47,406 nt of DNA from an uncultured Eubacteriales bacterium (lineage in GTDB: Bacteria; Bacillota; Clostridia; Peptostreptococcales; Anaerovoracaceae). The stretch is taken from contig CADCHO010000012.1 of assembly GCA_902801255.1 (NCBI GenBank), positions 1-47,406 on the forward strand, in the 5' to 3' direction. How positions within the stretch are numbered: the stretch's first letter is position 1; each line of letters begins with the position of its first letter. This document shows positions 44,849-47,406 of the stretch, in pieces. Position numbers and translations under genes: made by a program. A model generated the notes under the pieces. The model worked only from the letters and a program-made list of their open reading frames with translations, was not told where the DNA came from and did not search any database.

Positions 44849-44876
44849 AAGCTCCGGCAACCCCGCCGGAGCTTTT
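44849..44876 (+). terminator. Terminator of the isomerase-reductase operon
   Basis: AAGCTCCGGC / GCCGGAGCTT stem with a six-base loop and TTTT. A second GTCCGG/CCGGAC hairpin lies just before it (44801-44827). Confidence 0.88.
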
Positions 44877-44924
44877 GATTGTTTAAAATTCATCAATGAA
44901 TCACAATTCAGCATGCAAATAGTC

Positions 44925-44930
44925 TATAAT
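44925..44930 (+). promoter_or_regulatory. Candidate -10 box for the 45003 gene
   Basis: Perfect TATAAT 73 bases upstream of the gene, in AT-rich sequence; no convincing -35. A GGGAG/CTCCC inverted repeat lies in the leader. Confidence 0.35.
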
Positions 44931-45002
44931 AATCCTCTACGGGAGAAGCTGCATTGATTTATAAAAATGCCGGCGCTCTCCCCTATGGGAAGGAGATAAA
45001 AA

Positions 45003-45299
45003 ATGAACAGAAATCTTATAGCGGCTGTGGCGTACTTTACATGGATCGGCTTCCTTGCTGCATATATGCTGGGCGACAAGAACGACCCGTTCATCAGGCA
45101 CCATCTTAATCAGGCGCTGGTTATCGACCTTGCGGGTTTAATAGGAGGCGTATTTGCGGTCATACCGATTCTCGGCGCTCTGGTAGCCGGAGTGGTAAAC
45201 ATCGCAGGCTTTGTGCTGGATATCATGGGAGCGGTAAGCGCATACCAGGGAAGCACAGCATCGCTTCCGATTATCGGTGACATCCATATTATCGGCTGA
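45003..45299 (+). CDS. Small Tic20/DUF4870-like membrane protein
   Basis: 98 residues with three or four hydrophobic segments and a polar FIRHHLNQALVIDL motif after the first, typical of small DUF4870/YtxG-like membrane proteins. Function unknown. GGAAGGAG ribosome site before ATG. Confidence 0.6.
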   Translation: MNRNLIAAVAYFTWIGFLAAYMLGDKNDPFIRHHLNQALVIDLAGLIGGVFAVIPILGALVAGVVNIAGFVLDIMGAVSAYQGSTASLPIIGDIHIIG

Positions 45300-45355
45300 A
45301 AACAATTCTATAGAACGTACACTTCTGATATCGTGCAATAGAAAGGAAAACGGAA

Positions 45356-46285
45356 ATGAAAAAAGCGACAAAATTGTTTGCCTTGCTGATGACAATAATG
45401 ATGGTAGTTACTCTCGGCCTCTCGGCATGCGGAAGCAAAACCGAAGAGCCAGTTGAAGATGAGGGGCAGAATCCGATCATGAATTTCATCGGAACCTATG
45501 CCAGCGGCAGAGCCAGTATCTTTATCGGAGCAACAGACGAAAGCAACGGCGCAAATGCGACAGTCACCTGGAGCAGCAGCGCAGCGGAAAACAGTACATG
45601 GGTAATGAGCGGAACATTCGATCCTGAGACGCTTCAGTTCGAATATCACGACTGCGTAAGGACCGATTACGTTTATAACGAAAGCGGTGATGTTGAATCC
45701 CAGGAAGAAGTATACACAGGCGGACATGGATTCATGACATTCACAGACGGTGACCCTCTGACACTTACATGGCAGGACGATCAGGAGCACATGGCAGATG
45801 ACATGGTCTTCGAGTATGTCGGAATGGTGCCGGATGACGGCAGCGTCGGCATGGCAAACCCATGGAGTGATGCAGGCACACTGGCTGAAGCAGCTGAAGG
45901 AGCAGGCCTTGACGGATTCTCGATCCCTGAAGGCGCAGAAATCAGCCTTGGCGAGGTCAACCTCACAGAGGCCAGATATATGGAAGGTCTTGCAGAGGCA
46001 GTCGTTGAATTCCCTGCAGTCGAGATGACGATCCGCAAGGGCAATGCATCCGCTGCCACCGATGGAGATATCTCCGGAGACTACAACGAGTACGCAAACA
46101 CCTGGACCCAGAACATCAAGGGACTCGAAGTGACATGCTTCGGCAACCGCGAAGGCGATGCTACCAAGACGATCTGGCAGGTAGACGACACGTGCTACTC
46201 TATCACAGCATACGGACTTGGCGGAGACACAGACTACGGTCTGTCCCCTGATGACCTCAATTCGCTCATCAACGGAATCCAGTAA
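45356..46285 (+). CDS. Secreted lipoprotein, function unknown
   Basis: 309 residues. N-terminal lipoprotein signal: KKATK, a hydrophobic stretch and lipobox LSAC (Cys25). The mature part is acidic, with an N-terminal beta-rich repeat-like region (WSSSAAENSTWVMSGTFDPETL) and a C-terminal part (ADGYSITAYGLGG-like, ...GDTDYGLSPDDLN). I do not recognise a family. AAAGGAAA ribosome site. Terminator at 46301-46336. Confidence 0.7.
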   Translation: MKKATKLFALLMTIMMVVTLGLSACGSKTEEPVEDEGQNPIMNFIGTYASGRASIFIGATDESNGANATVTWSSSAAENSTWVMSGTFDPETLQFEYHDCVRTDYVYNESGDVESQEEVYTGGHGFMTFTDGDPLTLTWQDDQEHMADDMVFEYVGMVPDDGSVGMANPWSDAGTLAEAAEGAGLDGFSIPEGAEISLGEVNLTEARYMEGLAEAVVEFPAVEMTIRKGNASAATDGDISGDYNEYANTWTQNIKGLEVTCFGNREGDATKTIWQVDDTCYSITAYGLGGDTDYGLSPDDLNSLINGIQ

Positions 46286-46300
46286 AAAAGCAAAAATTTA

Positions 46301-46336
46301 AAAAACTGCAGCGGTATAACCGCCGCAGTTTTTTCT
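46301..46336. terminator. Terminator between lipoprotein and His-rich genes
   Basis: AAACTGC/GCAGTTT stem enclosing GCGG/CCGC, with A's on the left and T's on the right; can serve both convergent genes. Confidence 0.85.
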
Positions 46337-46416
46337 TTCCCTATATGCAAGCGAACTTCCGTCTCAGAGACCCGTTTATCGCATTTAAGACGGAAGTCGA
46401 AAACCCATAAATAGTT

Positions 46417-46779
46417 TTAGGCGTTCTTGATAAGTGAAAGAGCCTGCTCTATAAGATCATTGCTCTCACCGAGCTTGTCGACTGCATCGTGGATCAGGTC
46501 GCCGACTACGTCGTCGAAGCAATGTCCGAGATCATGAAGTTCCTCGGCATGATGCCTGTTGTGGTCGAGCATATACTTCAGAAGTGCCAGGGCTTCTTCA
46601 GGCGAAGACGCCGCAGCATGCGAATGAGTATGAGCATGAGTGTGTGTGGTGCCGTCAGCATGAGTATGAGTGTGGCTGTGGCCGCAATGCTCGTGAGAAT
46701 GAGTATGCTCGTGATCGTGTTCGTGGACCTCGTGTTCATGATCCGCTGTGATGATTTTGTTTTCGTTATCTGTACACAT
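46417..46779 (-). CDS. His-rich metal-binding protein
   Basis: 120 residues. Residues 13-55 are almost entirely His alternating with Glu, Asp, Thr, Ser (HEHEVHEHDHEHTHSHEH and HTHAHTHSH), then a short helical domain of about 65 residues (SPEEALALLKYMLDHNRHHAEELHDLGH) with more His. Such tails bind Ni2+, Zn2+ or Co2+ and occur in nickel/zinc chaperones. The family is not known to me. GGGAGG ribosome site on the minus strand. Confidence 0.8.
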   Translation of the reverse strand: MCTDNENKIITADHEHEVHEHDHEHTHSHEHCGHSHTHTHADGTTHTHAHTHSHAAASSPEEALALLKYMLDHNRHHAEELHDLGHCFDDVVGDLIHDAVDKLGESNDLIEQALSLIKNA

Positions 46780-47072
46780 TTTGTGCCTCCCTTACGTGTC
46801 AGTCTTTTAGCAGGGCGATTCATGCTTTTGTCATGAGCAGCCGACATAAACGTCATTATAGACGTCACGCGATAAATATGCGATGACATTTGCCGTCATC
46901 AATCTCGTCACGATTTCCGGACTTATGCGTTTCTAACGGCAGAAGCTGTCGCCTTTTGGCTGTCAGGATAACCTGCTTTTTTACCTGCTGCTTTATCTAT
47001 TGCTGCAAGCATAAGATGAGTATTCTTACCCGTATATTGTAATCAAATATGTGGTGTTTTTAAAGGCTTTAC

Positions 47073-47089
47073 AACCCTATATGGGGGTT
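47073..47089. promoter_or_regulatory. AACCC-N7-GGGTT palindrome
   Basis: AACCCTATATGGGGGTT has the same length and arms as AACCCCGTGCAGGGGTT at 31400-31416. Both lie upstream of genes for dehydratase subunit 1. Here it is about 80 bases upstream of the -35 box, so the arrangement differs. Confidence 0.45.
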
Positions 47090-47167
47090 ATTTTCACCCC
47101 CTCTTTTCTTGTATAAAAAAAATACAAAAACGCGGACACTAATTGCAGCTTCCGCGTTTCCTTCTCG

Positions 47168-47197
47168 TTGACACATTTGTAACAAAGAACGTAAAAT
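47168..47197 (+). promoter_or_regulatory. Promoter of the partial dehydratase operon
   Basis: TTGACA (47168-47173), 18-base spacer, TAAAAT (47192-47197), followed by a leader of about 130 bases. Confidence 0.65.
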
Positions 47198-47333
47198 AGA
47201 ATCAACAATAATATTGTAGAAAAAGTCTGTTCCGTACATGCGGAATGCGTGCTTTCGTGCGTTAAAGCAGTACGGAGAGGCGGTTTTCTATGAGAGTTTT
47301 TATTAAAGAGAGGGAGAGGTAAGGTGACACACA

Positions 47334-47406
47334 ATGCGTGACTTAAAGCATCTGATCTACTTTGAGGACCTTCTGCAGGAAGCTAACAACGAGCTCGTGC
47401 GCAAGG
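47334..47406 (+). CDS. 2-hydroxyacyl-CoA dehydratase-like subunit 1 paralogue (5' end only)
   Basis: The window stops after 24 codons. The first residues match 17 of 24 with the protein at 31557 (RDLKHLIYFEDLLQEANNEL against KDLKHLLYFENLLQNANNEL), so this is a paralogue of that subunit with the same start. GAGGTAAGG ribosome site upstream. The rest of the operon, including any activator, lies beyond the edge. Confidence 0.8.
   Translation, partial: MRDLKHLIYFEDLLQEANNELVRK

Larger units (their letters stand above)
46780..47333. other. Long intergenic region before the partial dehydratase gene
   Basis: Contains ATGAC-N7-GTCAT (46883-46899), AACCC-N7-GGGTT (47073-47089), an AAACGCGGA/TCCGCGTTT hairpin (47128-47159), a promoter (47168-47197) and a leader hairpin with CCGTAC/GTACGG arms. 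No gene recognised. Confidence 0.5.

Noticed and set aside
46883-46899. ATGAC-N7-GTCAT palindrome
   Set aside because: Single copy in a region with several chance GACGT-like words; too short to call an operator.

Overview
The window is chromosomal DNA of an anaerobic Gram-positive bacterium of the class Clostridia. The gene order mnmE-mnmG-rsmG-parA-parB followed by a gdpP-like gene, rplI and dnaB is the usual neighbourhood of a Firmicutes origin, and the catabolic genes (2-hydroxyacyl-CoA dehydratase-type iron-sulfur proteins, a ferredoxin-type aldo/keto reductase, a CooT-type nickel protein) point to a strict anaerobe. Base composition looks close to half G+C. A gut or rumen member of Eubacteriales (Family XIII / Anaerovoracaceae-like) would fit, but that placement is a guess. 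No rRNA, tRNA, insertion sequence, prophage or true CRISPR array was seen.

Layout. (1) 0.2-3.9 kb: an ATPase and two permeases of a BMP-type nucleoside importer. (2) 4.6-7.3 kb: deoC-udp-deoB nucleoside catabolism. (3) 7.3-13.5 kb: mnmE, mnmG, rsmG, parA and parB, with two parS sites in front of parA. (4) 13.5-27.8 kb: a long co-directional housekeeping run: soluble GdpP-like phosphodiesterase, rplI, dnaB, a DnaD protein fused to a helicase-loader N-terminus, M23 peptidase, DivIC-like protein, rsmA, LTA-synthase-like protein, rho and a DUF1385-PrmC fusion. (5) 27.9-31.3 kb: DUF1295 membrane protein, acetyltransferase, flavodoxin-like reductase, CooT-like protein and aldo/keto reductase. (6) 31.6-34.4 kb: a two-subunit 2-hydroxyacyl-CoA dehydratase-like enzyme; a paralogue of its first subunit begins at the right edge (47,334). 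(7) 34.9-44.8 kb: a MATE transporter, then two divergent units. The minus strand carries two paralogous AMP-forming acyl ligases, an acyl carrier protein and an acyl-ACP thioesterase. The plus strand carries a flavoprotein closely resembling the Propionibacterium polyunsaturated fatty acid isomerase, a phytoene-desaturase/retinol-saturase-like flavoprotein and a NAD(P)H reductase with a C-terminal [2Fe-2S] domain. (8) 45.0-46.8 kb: a small membrane protein, a lipoprotein and a His-rich protein.

The most interesting protein system is region 7. Its gene content suggests a dedicated machine that takes up fatty acids onto an ACP (or releases them from it), isomerises a methylene-interrupted diene to a conjugated diene and then reduces it with NAD(P)H-derived electrons, i.e. 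a candidate polyunsaturated-fatty-acid biohydrogenation or detoxification cluster. This is inference from families; no substrate is proven.

The most interesting DNA structure is a pair of intergenic arrays (4119-4367 and, inverted, 34621-34870). Each has four CTTG-N28-CAAG units separated by 38, 8 and 27-28 bases in the same order. The 8-base arm differs between the loci but is nearly constant within each. A second family of large nested hairpins fills gaps between co-directional genes at 23.9, 25.4, 41.8 and, more weakly, 34.4 kb.
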